Under the pieces are notes generated by a model that had not been told where the DNA came from, ran no database searches, and was given only the letters and a program-made list of their open reading frames with translations. Below are positions 1 through 7,419 of a DNA stretch of 14,716 nt, piece by piece (within the stretch, counting starts at the first letter, position 1; the number at the start of each line of letters is the position of its first letter). This DNA is from CAZVXI01 sp964631295 (lineage in GTDB: Bacteria > Planctomycetota > Phycisphaerae > Phycisphaerales > SM1A02): contig CAZVXI010000071.1 of NCBI GenBank assembly GCA_964631295.1, forward strand, positions 1 through 14,716, in the 5' to 3' direction. The position numbers were made by a program, and so were the translations under genes.

Positions 1-806
1 ATGATGTACACCGCCGGGTGGCTGTAGAACCAGAAGAAGTGCTGGTACAGCACCGGGTCGCCGCCAAGCGCCGGATCAAAGAAGCCGATGCCGAACGCTC
101 GCTCCATAATCAGCAGCAACAGCGTGATGGCGAGCACGGGCGTGGCCATCACCTGAATGATCGCTGTCGCGTAGATCGCCCACAGAAACAGCGGCATGCG
201 GAACCATGACATGCCCGGCGGGCGCAGCCGGTGAATCGTCACGATGAAGTTCATCCCCGTGAAGATCGAACTGAAGCCGAGAATGAACGCGCCGGTGACG
301 GCCGGGATCACACCCGCCATCGCCGAGCCGCTGTCCGTGCTGTACGGCGTGTAGAACGTCCAGCCGGTATCGAGCCCGCTGAACAGGGCGATCAGAAAGA
401 ACACCGCGCCGAACATCCACAGATAGAAGCTGCCAAGATTCAGCCGCGGGAAGGCGACATCCTTCGCGCCGAGCATGATCGGCAGTATGAAGTTGCCGAG
501 CGCCGCGGGCACCGAGGGAATAATCACGAGGAACACCATGATCGCCCCGTGCACGGTGAACCACTGGTTGTAGAGGTCCGGGCTGGAGGTGATCGTCGCG
601 CCGGGCGCGATCAGTTCCGTGCGCACGAGCAGCGCGAACACGCCGCCCAGCAGGAAACTGCTGAGCACCGCAATGAGATACATGACCCCGATGCGTTTGT
701 GGTCCAGCGTGAGCGCCCACGAGAGGAACCCTCGCGTGTGCGTGAGATAGTTATCGCCCGGCTCGGCGGCATGTGTGAGGTCAGGGGTCGTGTCGATCGT
801 GGTCAT
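1..806 (-). CDS. coxA: Cytochrome c oxidase subunit I (type A2 heme-copper oxidase), 3' end missing
   Basis: This is the catalytic subunit that reduces O2 to water at the heme a3-CuB centre and pumps protons. The first 268 codons are present; the gene runs off the left edge, so roughly half is missing. It starts at ATG 804-806, 3 nt after the coxB stop, with a GAAGG motif upstream. Visible marks are the heme a ligand H86 (FTVHGAIMVF), the CuB ligand H263 and the cross-link tyrosine Y267 in YSHPAVY. The D-channel entrance residues N105, D116 and N123 (DVAFPRLN) are also kept. The helix-VI glutamate of A1 oxidases (GHPEV) is replaced by A265, and Y261-S262 precede H263. This is the published YSHPxV signature of type A2 enzymes such as R. 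marinus caa3. Several membrane helices are clear (about 38-62, 84-110, 125-145, 165-190, 205-235). The other CuB histidines and heme a3 ligand lie outside the window. Confidence 0.97.
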   Translation of the reverse strand, partial: MTTIDTTPDLTHAAEPGDNYLTHTRGFLSWALTLDHKRIGVMYLIAVLSSFLLGGVFALLVRTELIAPGATITSSPDLYNQWFTVHGAIMVFLVIIPSVPAALGNFILPIMLGAKDVAFPRLNLGSFYLWMFGAVFFLIALFSGLDTGWTFYTPYSTDSGSAMAGVIPAVTGAFILGFSSIFTGMNFIVTIHRLRPPGMSWFRMPLFLWAIYATAIIQVMATPVLAITLLLLIMERAFGIGFFDPALGGDPVLYQHFFWFYSHPAVYI

Positions 807-809
807 GAC

Positions 810-1976
810 TCAACCTTCGCTTGATTCGCTGCCGTCGGCGGCAGGCGCAGCGTCTCCATCTTCTTCAGTAACTTCCTCGATTGGCGCGAATTCGGGCTTG
901 CGTTGCTCCGTACCGTCGGCAGCGACGACATCCGTCAGGTTCTTGAGCAGACTGACGAGCCCGTCGATTTCCTGTTCCTTGAGTTGCCCCTTGAACGTGG
1001 GCATTGCATTGGCATACGGAGCTGCGATGTGCTTCGCCGGGTTCAGGATTGAATCGCGAATATAGTTTTCGTCAACTGTCACCGTGGTGCCATCGTTCAT
1101 CAGCCGCTCCTGCCCCCACAGCGAGTGGGTTGCCTGCCAGGATGGGCCGGTGCCGTCGCTGCCATCCACCGAGTGGCATGATGAGCACCGCGGGTAGATG
1201 CGTTCGTAGGCCTCCCACTGCACTTGCAGCGGCGACATGCCCTTCCACCACTCCCCGCGTTTGGCGATCTCGATGTCGAACTGTTCGCGCGCCATGACAT
1301 GCACCGTCGTCGTCATCGAGGAGTGGTCCTTGCCGCAGTATTCCGTGCAGTAAAGGTCGAAGATGTCGTATCCATCCGCGGGCTCCTGCGCCTCGAACCA
1401 CATGTACGTGTAGCGCCCGGGCACGACATCCTGCTTCACGCGGAACGCGGGGACAAACAGGCTGTGCAACACATCGTTGGACTTCATGATCAGCTTCACC
1501 GGCTCACCTGCCGGGACGACGAGTTCCGTCGTGATCGCGCCGTTCGGATAGGTGAATGTCCACGACCACTTCTGCGCCGTCACATTGATTTCATACGCGT
1601 TCGGCGGCACGTTCCGCAGGTTCACGAAGCCCTGCACACCAACGTAAAAGATCGCGATCACGAGCAGCAGCGGAATGATCGTCCAGACGAGTTCCAGCGG
1701 CGTGTTATGCGTGGTGGGTTTCTCAGGATTCGGCTCGTGGCCGGATCGCTTGTATTTGATGATGAACCAGATTTCGACCAGCACGATGGCGACGAAGAAA
1801 ATGACCGACAGCCACGTGATGAAGTTGAACACACTGTCGATGCCATCGGAGACGGTCGACGCTGACTCCGGGTTGGCAAACCCGCGCTCGAGCGTGTTGG
1901 GATTGTCGATCAGTGGCGAGACTTCTTCATCGGCCGACTGCATCAACATCAGGGTTTTCGCGAGTTGGTGTAACAT
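810..1976 (-). CDS. coxB: Cytochrome c oxidase subunit II with fused cytochrome c (caa3 type)
   Basis: This subunit takes electrons through its own c heme and the CuA centre and passes them to subunit I. The protein has 388 residues. It has two membrane helices (about 50-73 and 96-118) and then a periplasmic cupredoxin domain containing the aromatic KWSWTF stretch (136-141). All CuA ligands are present: H171, C210, E212 (backbone), C214, H218 and M221. A C-terminal class I cytochrome c domain follows, with C264-x2-C267-H268 and a likely axial methionine M325 (AMPTF). The fused heme makes this a caa3 rather than an aa3 oxidase, suited to direct electron transfer from ACIII. The protein ends in an acidic, low-complexity tail (about 360-388). 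I see no lipobox and only a weakly hydrophobic N-terminus. ATG 1974-1976 lies 1 nt after the sco stop, so translation is probably coupled; no strong ribosome binding site is visible. Confidence 0.97.
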   Translation of the reverse strand: MLHQLAKTLMLMQSADEEVSPLIDNPNTLERGFANPESASTVSDGIDSVFNFITWLSVIFFVAIVLVEIWFIIKYKRSGHEPNPEKPTTHNTPLELVWTIIPLLLVIAIFYVGVQGFVNLRNVPPNAYEINVTAQKWSWTFTYPNGAITTELVVPAGEPVKLIMKSNDVLHSLFVPAFRVKQDVVPGRYTYMWFEAQEPADGYDIFDLYCTEYCGKDHSSMTTTVHVMAREQFDIEIAKRGEWWKGMSPLQVQWEAYERIYPRCSSCHSVDGSDGTGPSWQATHSLWGQERLMNDGTTVTVDENYIRDSILNPAKHIAAPYANAMPTFKGQLKEQEIDGLVSLLKNLTDVVAADGTEQRKPEFAPIEEVTEEDGDAAPAADGSESSEG

Positions 1977-1977
1977 A

Positions 1978-2841
1978 TCAGTGCATTCGTTCTATCGCAG
2001 GCAATGACTCAGCATCGTGCCCACGCTCAGCGTCAGAGCCACGGCGGAAGAGAATGATCAAGCCCACAGCAATCCCCACGATCGTGAGAATCGCCATCGA
2101 TCGCATCAGCTTCCACGCTGCCATGCCGTAACGATTGTTTTCCGTATCAAACTGGTAACAGGTGAACAGCAGGAACTTCTCGATGGGCGAGCCGATGGAA
2201 CCTTCCGATGCTTCGATCAATGCAAATCGCAGATCGCGCGGCTTGAACATCACATCGTTCATGTACTGGCTGATCTCACCATCGGGCGTGAGGAACATGA
2301 TGCTCGCGGAGTGCGCAATCAGGCCATCCGGCTGGCGTTTGTAGTGGAAGCCGACAGCATTGCTGAGTGCCTCGACAGACTCCTTGTCACCTGTGAGGAA
2401 GTCCCAGCCATCCTCTGCACCCTCGCGTCCGTACATGTTGATATAGCCGAGCTTCTTGGGCTTGGCGACCTGCGGCTTCTCACGCTCGTCGATCGAGTAC
2501 GTGACGATGCGGAACTCCTTGCCCGCAGACCACTCAACATCCTTGAGTCCGTCGACAAGGCCATTGATGACCTGCGTGCACAACATCGGGCAGTTGTAAT
2601 ACACGGGCGTGAGGATGACAGGTTTGTCATCCTTGAAGTAGTCGCGCAGCGCAACTTTGTTGCCATCCTGATCGGCAAACGTGAGGTCAAGCGGAATCGT
2701 GTCGCCGAGGTTCTGCTCGATGCGCACGTCCGCGATCTCTTCCGGCGTCTGATCGGCCAACCCCTGCGCATACGACGCATCCATCAGCGCACACGCCAGG
2801 GCAGCGGGCAGCAACAACAGGATGGAACGGGGCAACTTCAT
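1978..2841 (-). CDS. sco: SCO1/SenC-family copper chaperone, membrane-anchored
   Basis: SCO proteins deliver copper to, or keep reduced, the CuA site of oxidase subunit II; coxB follows directly, 1 nt downstream. The 287-residue protein begins with a hydrophobic signal sequence (about 5-25, possible cleavage after ASYA) and has a thioredoxin-like fold. The copper-binding CPMLC motif is C84 and C88, and the third ligand H177 lies in AHSASI. Unlike the classical N-terminally anchored SCO, it has an additional C-terminal membrane helix (about 248-266) followed by a short charged tail. C228 in a CYQFD motif just before the helix resembles a segment I recall from SCO proteins of ACIII operons (recollection only). 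The start is ATG 2839-2841, 2 nt after the stop of the preceding small gene. Copper binding rests on family motifs only. Confidence 0.95.
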   Translation of the reverse strand: MKLPRSILLLLPAALACALMDASYAQGLADQTPEEIADVRIEQNLGDTIPLDLTFADQDGNKVALRDYFKDDKPVILTPVYYNCPMLCTQVINGLVDGLKDVEWSAGKEFRIVTYSIDEREKPQVAKPKKLGYINMYGREGAEDGWDFLTGDKESVEALSNAVGFHYKRQPDGLIAHSASIMFLTPDGEISQYMNDVMFKPRDLRFALIEASEGSIGSPIEKFLLFTCYQFDTENNRYGMAAWKLMRSMAILTIVGIAVGLIILFRRGSDAERGHDAESLPAIERMH

Positions 2842-2843
2842 GC

Positions 2844-3227
2844 TTACTCGTCGTTTGATGCAACCGTCGATGCATCACCTTTCAAAGACGCGGACTGATC
2901 GCGACGCAGTTGCTCAGCCATGAGATCCATGGAGCGGTCGATCGGGATTGTCCACCGGTTTTCTGCCTCCCCCTCAGCGTTGTCGACCGTCATCCATGTA
3001 TTCGTCTGAATCTGCTCTCTGGCTGCACGCTCGACGGCCTCGACCGGCAGTTCCGCCTCGGCCTGGTACTTGCTCGAATCGTCTGTGCGATCTGAATCGC
3101 GGTACACGGCGGTGATGCCGAAATAAATCACCACGAGGATCAACAGACCGATAATGCCCATCATCCACGTCATGCCGGGAGCCGGATCTTCATGATCACC
3201 CGGGTTGTGTTCGAATGTCTGGCTCAC
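2844..3227 (-). CDS. Small one-helix membrane protein of the ACIII/caa3 operon, function unknown
   Basis: I cannot assign a named family. The protein has 127 residues if it starts at GTG 3225-3227, which has a GAGG ribosome binding site at 3236-3239 with 8 nt spacing. An upstream GTG at 3264-3266 would overlap the actF stop as GTGA and add 13 residues, but has little Shine-Dalgarno sequence. Residues 1-19 are acidic and polar. One strongly hydrophobic helix spans about 20-42 (WMMGIIGLLILVVIYFGI). A mostly polar domain follows, with a W...IPIDRSMDLMAEQL segment near residues 91-107. I recall similar 'IPID-AM' segments in small proteins beside oxidase genes of planctomycetes and relatives, but cannot verify this here. 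It sits between actF and sco, 2 nt before sco. It could be an ACIII-oxidase accessory subunit (an ActG-like role), a supercomplex linker or an assembly factor; none is shown by the sequence. Confidence 0.85.
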   Translation of the reverse strand: MSQTFEHNPGDHEDPAPGMTWMMGIIGLLILVVIYFGITAVYRDSDRTDDSSKYQAEAELPVEAVERAAREQIQTNTWMTVDNAEGEAENRWTIPIDRSMDLMAEQLRRDQSASLKGDASTVASNDE

Positions 3228-3235
3228 TTTCGATT

Positions 3236-3239
3236 CCTC
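3236..3239 (-). promoter_or_regulatory. Ribosome binding site deciding the start of the small membrane protein
   Basis: GAGG on the minus strand lies 8 nt upstream of GTG 3225-3227. The alternative upstream GTG (3264-3266) has no comparable site, so the shorter protein is preferred, although translational coupling through the GTGA overlap with actF could still use the upstream start. Confidence 0.55.
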
Positions 3240-3262
3240 ATCAGAAACAACATCACAATCAC

Positions 3263-4579
3263 TCACATATTCTCGAACGCGAGTGATTCAGGCAGGCGCG
3301 GGTCGTTCACGGCGAGCAGCGCCCCGCGTGACAGTGCGCGCGTCGTCATCGTCACCAGCAAACCCGCCATGCCGAGCACCAGCGACAGCGCGTACAGGAT
3401 TGCTGTCACGTTCATGCCGACGTCGGCCGGCGTTGCAGTCTCCACAAAGCCTGCGATCGACGTCGATTCTTCGATCATCTGCATCGGGATCGTCGGCACA
3501 ATCAGGTAGACCATGTCCGCGGCGTGCATGGCCAGCATAAACAGCGCGATGGCGGCCAGCACCGGCACAATGCGCTTCGTGTGTCTGGTGATCAACAGCA
3601 GGAAGGGAACGGCGAAGTGCCCGACGATCAGCAGCAGGCCGAGCCACTGCCAGCCTTCAACCTGTCTGGTCAGGTACCAGCCGGTTTCTTCCGGGATGTT
3701 CGCGTACCAGATCAGCATGAACTGGCTGAAGGCGATGTACGCCCAGAAGACCACGCCGAACGCGAAGAGCAGTTTCCCGAGGTCCTGAAAGTGTTCCTTC
3801 GTCACTTCGTTGACGAGCTTGCCGCTGCGGTTGAGCACTGCCGCGATGATGATGTAGGTGGCGAAGAATCCGCAGCAACTGCCCGCGAAGAAGTACACGC
3901 CAAACATCGTGCTGAACCAGTGCGCCTCGAGCGACATAATCCAGTCGAACGCGGCGAACGTCTGCGTCAGTGCATACGCCAGCAGGCCCAGCGGCGCCCA
4001 CCATTGCATGCGGCTGGTCAGCGAGGCATCACCCGTGTCATCCTGCCGAAGCGATGTCCGGTGGAAGAACCGCGAGAGCAGCACCCAGATGCCCACGAAC
4101 ACCACCGCGCGCACAAGCCAGAACACGGGAACGTGGCTGGTCATCTCGCCGGATGCGTCAACCGGGTTGAACCCGAAGAAGTACTTGATTTTGTGCATCA
4201 ACACAGTGTCGCCGACCGGGTGCATCCAGTGGTAGATGTGTGTCGTGAACGGCGCGATCAGAATCGGAATGAACAGAATCCAGATCCACTGCAGGTTGCT
4301 TGCAACAGCTTCGGCGATGCGGCGGACTGCCACACTCCAGCCGGCGCGCGTCGCATGCTGAATCATCGTCCAGAACAGCCCGCCGAGGCAGATGGACAGC
4401 CCGAAGCAGAACGCCACGAGCCAGCCACGCGTGAGCTGGTCGATATCGAGCCCGCCCACGAGCGCGAAGATCGCCGCCCCGGTAGCGCCGACACCTGCGA
4501 TACCCAGGCCAATCATCGTGCCGCGACGTTTCAGGTCGCCCAGATAATGCCGATCATCTTTGTGAAGCGCAGCACTCAC
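3263..4579 (-). CDS. actF: ACIII subunit ActF (quinol:cytochrome c oxidoreductase, second quinone-binding-like membrane subunit)
   Basis: ActF is the second NrfD-like polytopic subunit of ACIII and pairs with ActC in the membrane; in known structures it is thought to support proton translocation, and quinone binding here is less certain than in ActC. The protein has 438 residues and about ten hydrophobic helices (for example about 22-42, 52-72, 97-115, 151-170, 192-211, 223-248, 269-291, 312-331, 337-361, 388-412). The most characteristic stretch is at 211-233, beginning FDWIMSLEAHWFSTMFG. The start is GTG 4577-4579, overlapping the actE stop as GTGA, with a good GGAGGT ribosome binding site at 4589-4594 (9 nt spacing). 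A second site feature is the charged loop DWIMSLEAH, where acidic residues sit within the membrane. Identification is secure from the conserved motif and from the operon order. Confidence 0.95.
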   Translation of the reverse strand: MSAALHKDDRHYLGDLKRRGTMIGLGIAGVGATGAAIFALVGGLDIDQLTRGWLVAFCFGLSICLGGLFWTMIQHATRAGWSVAVRRIAEAVASNLQWIWILFIPILIAPFTTHIYHWMHPVGDTVLMHKIKYFFGFNPVDASGEMTSHVPVFWLVRAVVFVGIWVLLSRFFHRTSLRQDDTGDASLTSRMQWWAPLGLLAYALTQTFAAFDWIMSLEAHWFSTMFGVYFFAGSCCGFFATYIIIAAVLNRSGKLVNEVTKEHFQDLGKLLFAFGVVFWAYIAFSQFMLIWYANIPEETGWYLTRQVEGWQWLGLLLIVGHFAVPFLLLITRHTKRIVPVLAAIALFMLAMHAADMVYLIVPTIPMQMIEESTSIAGFVETATPADVGMNVTAILYALSLVLGMAGLLVTMTTRALSRGALLAVNDPRLPESLAFENM

Positions 4580-5298
4580 GATCCACTCACCTCCAGGTCG
4601 GCATCGCCGGGCGATGCGCTCGCTTCAGACGATGGTGCCGGCTGCTTCGGGCGAAGGTCGTCCGGCAGCGTGTTCGGGTCCGCGTTCTGACTCATCTGCA
4701 GCGCCTTCACATATGCCACGATCGCCCAGCGGTCTTCCGTGGGAATCTGCGATGCATACCCGGCCATGTTGCGGATGCCGTTGGTAATCGAGTTGTACGT
4801 CTTGCCGATCGGCTGCTCGGCGATCGCTGTCTCATGCAGCGACTTGGGCTGCACCCATTCGGTGCCATTCACGCCCTGCGTGAGCAGAACCATGGCACGC
4901 TGGTGCACTATGCCGTTGCCATAGCCACTGTATCCGTGACAGGGCGTGCAATAGATGTTGAAACGCTCCTGCCCGCGTTCGAGCAGTGCGCGGTCGATGG
5001 TGAGCTGCGCCGGGAAGGTGGTCGCCCACTGCTCGTTGACGACGCCACGCTGGAAGTGGTCGTCCTCGGGGAGCCCTCCGCGTCGGACAGTCCCTTCGAC
5101 AATCGGGCGCATCGTGCGACCATCACGGAAGATGTCCGTCGCCTGCTGCGTTTTGAAACGCGGCTGGTTGTCCATGTCCTGCACGAGATGGATGCGCGGC
5201 TTGGCGCTGAGCTGCGTGCGCCGCCATGCAATCAGGGCCGGCGGAATCAACAGCAGCGTCAGCAGGAGCAGGATGCCATAGAGCATGACCTTTGGCAT
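4576..5298 (-). CDS. actE: ACIII subunit ActE, monoheme cytochrome c
   Basis: ActE is the monoheme c-type cytochrome of ACIII on the periplasmic face, a candidate electron exit toward the oxidase. I use ATG 5296-5298 (240 residues) because GGAGG at 5308-5312 stands 9 nt upstream; a longer reading from TTG at 5320-5322 would add 8 residues and overlap actD. An N-terminal hydrophobic helix (about 4-24) is followed by a periplasmic domain with C117-x2-C120-H121 and a probable axial methionine M178 (IRNMAGY). The heme domain ends near residue 203, and a Pro/Ser/Glu-rich tail follows (about 204-240). R. marinus ActE is described as a lipoprotein. Here no cysteine stands near the helix, so a transmembrane or signal anchor is more likely than lipidation. 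The gene begins 4 nt after the actD stop. Confidence 0.95.
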   Translation of the reverse strand: MPKVMLYGILLLLTLLLIPPALIAWRRTQLSAKPRIHLVQDMDNQPRFKTQQATDIFRDGRTMRPIVEGTVRRGGLPEDDHFQRGVVNEQWATTFPAQLTIDRALLERGQERFNIYCTPCHGYSGYGNGIVHQRAMVLLTQGVNGTEWVQPKSLHETAIAEQPIGKTYNSITNGIRNMAGYASQIPTEDRWAIVAYVKALQMSQNADPNTLPDDLRPKQPAPSSEASASPGDADLEVSGS

Positions 5299-5302
5299 GG
5301 GA

Positions 5303-5932
5303 TCAGTCCTCCACCTGCTCAACAGCGATCGGGTTCAGCGACTCCATAAACGCTCGTGTCTTATCGCGGAAGAACCCCGGGTCGCGCGACTCAATCACGA
5401 GGAAGAAACGATCGTTGGTCGCACGGGCAAAACGCTTGCTCTTGAACAGCGGGTGATACAGGCGTGGCAGGCCGTTGAGCAGCAGCATGAGAACCACGCA
5501 GCCCACGCCAGCCAGCAGAACCGTGAGTTCGAAGATCACCGGGATCCACGCGGGCACTGATGACAGCGGCTTGCCGCTGATGAGAAAATCGTACCCGCGG
5601 ATCGGCACGAGCGCCCAGAAGTCGAAGCTCGTTCCGTTGGTGAACCACTGCAGCAGGATGCCAGTGATCGTGCCAGTGAGGCCGCAGAAGAAAACAAGCA
5701 CCGGCAGGATTGTCGGCTTGATGCCCATCGCCTTGTCGAGCCCGTGTACAGGGAACGGCGTGCAGGTGTCCCAGAACTTGTAGCCCGCATCACGCGTGCG
5801 TTCGGCTGCATGCATGATCGCTGCTGGTGAATCGAACTCGGCAAGCAGGCCGTACAACTTCCCCTGGTGCTTCGGCCGGGGTCGGAGCGGTTGTGTCTCA
5901 GGTGCTGGGGTTGGCGGCGTGAATGTCGTCAT
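5303..5932 (-). CDS. actD: ACIII subunit ActD (DUF3341 family)
   Basis: ActD is the small membrane subunit of ACIII with no cofactor, thought to be structural. The protein has 209 residues. After a proline-rich N-terminus (1-22) comes a soluble domain containing the family pattern GLLAEFDSP (28-36) and FWDTCTPFPVHGLDKAMG (53-70). Two membrane helices follow (about 74-95 and 128-153), with a C-terminal segment of about 55 residues after them. The start ATG 5930-5932 overlaps the actC stop as ATGA and has a strong GGAGG 7 nt upstream. Length and helix layout match the DUF3341 family, and the position between actC and actE is the usual ACIII order. Confidence 0.95.
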   Translation of the reverse strand: MTTFTPPTPAPETQPLRPRPKHQGKLYGLLAEFDSPAAIMHAAERTRDAGYKFWDTCTPFPVHGLDKAMGIKPTILPVLVFFCGLTGTITGILLQWFTNGTSFDFWALVPIRGYDFLISGKPLSSVPAWIPVIFELTVLLAGVGCVVLMLLLNGLPRLYHPLFKSKRFARATNDRFFLVIESRDPGFFRDKTRAFMESLNPIAVEQVED

Positions 5933-7419
5933 GCGTCCGCCTCCGTTCTGTTGTCATGTGCGCCACCGTCCGGGTGGCTGCTGCTGGTTGCGTCGGCGTT
6001 GGCGTTGGCGTGCGGCTCGCCGTGGTCATCGTGGTGGTGATGTGCGTGCGGGTTCGCTTCGGGCATGACTGCCTTGATTTCCGCGATCGCGATCACCGGC
6101 AGGTAGCGAATGAACAGCAGGAACAGCGTGAGGAACAGGCCGAAACTGCCGATCAGCATCCCAAAGTCAACCCATGTGGGCAGGTAGTAATCCCACGAGC
6201 TCGGGAGGAAGTCCATTTCAAGCGAGAGCACAATCACGAAACGCTCAAACCACATTCCCACGTTCACGCACATCACAACGAAGAACATCACCGGGATGCT
6301 CGTGCGGAAGCGTTTGAACCAGAACAACTGCGGCGCAAACACGTTGCAGGAGAACATGATCCAGTACGCCCACGAGTGCTGCCCGAAGGCGCGGTTGATG
6401 AACGCGAAGCTTTCATACATCGCGCCGGAGTACCACGCGATGAAGAACTCCATGATGTACGCATAGCCGACGATGGACCCGGTCAGGAGAATGATCTTGT
6501 TCATATTCTCCAGATGCCGCATCGTGATGAAGTTCTTCAGCCCCCACATTTGACGTGCAGGCACGGCGAGCGTGACGACCATCGCGAAGCCGCCGAAGAT
6601 CGCGCCCGCGACGAAGTACGGCGGGAAGATCGTCGTGTGCCAGCCGGGCAACTGCGCGACGGCAAAGTCGAACGACACGACCGAGTGCACGGAAAGCACG
6701 AGCGGCGTCGCCAGCGCTGCGAGCAGCAGGTACGCCCGCTCATAGCGGTGCCAGTGCCGCGTGCTGCCACGCCAGCCCAGCGAGAAGATGCCGTACAGGA
6801 TCGCGCGAATCTTCGTGCGTGAACGATCGCGCAGGGTCGCGAGGTCGGGAATCAGCCCGACATACCAGAACAGCAGCGAAATCGTAAAGTACGTCCCAAC
6901 TGCGAACACATCCCACAGCAGCGGGCTGCGGAACTGAGGCCACATTTCCATCTGATTCGGAATCGGGAACAGCCAGTACACCACCCAGATGCGCCCGACG
7001 TGAATGCCCGGGAACGTCCCTGCGCAGATGACCGCGAAGATTGTCATGGCCTCGGCGAAGCGGTTGATTGCAGTGCGCCACTTCTGCCGAAACAGGAACA
7101 GGATTGCTGAGATCAGCGTGCCTGCGTGGCCGATGCCGACCCAGAACACGAAGTTGACGATCGGGAAGCCCCACATGACCGGGTGGCTGTTGCCCCACAC
7201 GCCAACACCTGTCGCGAACAGGTAGGCGATGAGTATGCCCAGAAGCCCGGCAAGCGCGGCGCTGATGCCAAACGAAATGTACCACGCGCGGGGCGGGCGG
7301 GCTTCTTCGTTGGGGCTCAGGGCATCTTCCGTCACGCCGTCGAACGTGGTGTGGTTGAGCACCAGCGGCGAGCGCTTCGTGGGATCATCCCATGTGTTGT
7401 CAATGACGAGCGTACTCAT
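5929..7419 (-). CDS. actC: ACIII subunit ActC (NrfD/PsrC-like quinol-oxidising membrane subunit)
   Basis: ActC is the NrfD-type integral membrane subunit that binds quinol near the Fe-S part of ActB. The 496-residue protein has about ten membrane helices (about 46-70, 84-110, 121-150, 167-190, 228-248, 268-287, 308-330, 348-366, 374-400, 416-440). Conserved polar membrane residues include H140 (in FPGIHVGR), D170, D251 and R393; these sit close to positions discussed as quinone- or proton-active in the R. marinus structure, a correspondence I judge from memory. The start ATG 7417-7419 overlaps the actB stop as TGATG, with an AAGGAG site 10 nt upstream. The unusual feature is a hydrophilic tail (about 454-496) with nine histidines, including four in a row (PHAHHHHDDHG), which could bind metal. 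The tail is not needed for the family assignment. Confidence 0.96.
   Translation of the reverse strand: MSTLVIDNTWDDPTKRSPLVLNHTTFDGVTEDALSPNEEARPPRAWYISFGISAALAGLLGILIAYLFATGVGVWGNSHPVMWGFPIVNFVFWVGIGHAGTLISAILFLFRQKWRTAINRFAEAMTIFAVICAGTFPGIHVGRIWVVYWLFPIPNQMEMWPQFRSPLLWDVFAVGTYFTISLLFWYVGLIPDLATLRDRSRTKIRAILYGIFSLGWRGSTRHWHRYERAYLLLAALATPLVLSVHSVVSFDFAVAQLPGWHTTIFPPYFVAGAIFGGFAMVVTLAVPARQMWGLKNFITMRHLENMNKIILLTGSIVGYAYIMEFFIAWYSGAMYESFAFINRAFGQHSWAYWIMFSCNVFAPQLFWFKRFRTSIPVMFFVVMCVNVGMWFERFVIVLSLEMDFLPSSWDYYLPTWVDFGMLIGSFGLFLTLFLLFIRYLPVIAIAEIKAVMPEANPHAHHHHDDHGEPHANANADATSSSHPDGGAHDNRTEADA

Noticed and set aside
3524..4690. 388-codon open frame on the plus strand across actF and actE
   Set aside because: It has a highly charged, low-complexity translation antisense to conserved membrane and heme domains; no family recognised.
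5923..6822. 299-codon plus-strand open frame antisense to actC
   Set aside because: The sequence is a shadow of actC codon use with Arg/His/Glu-rich content; no signal, domain or ribosome binding site.
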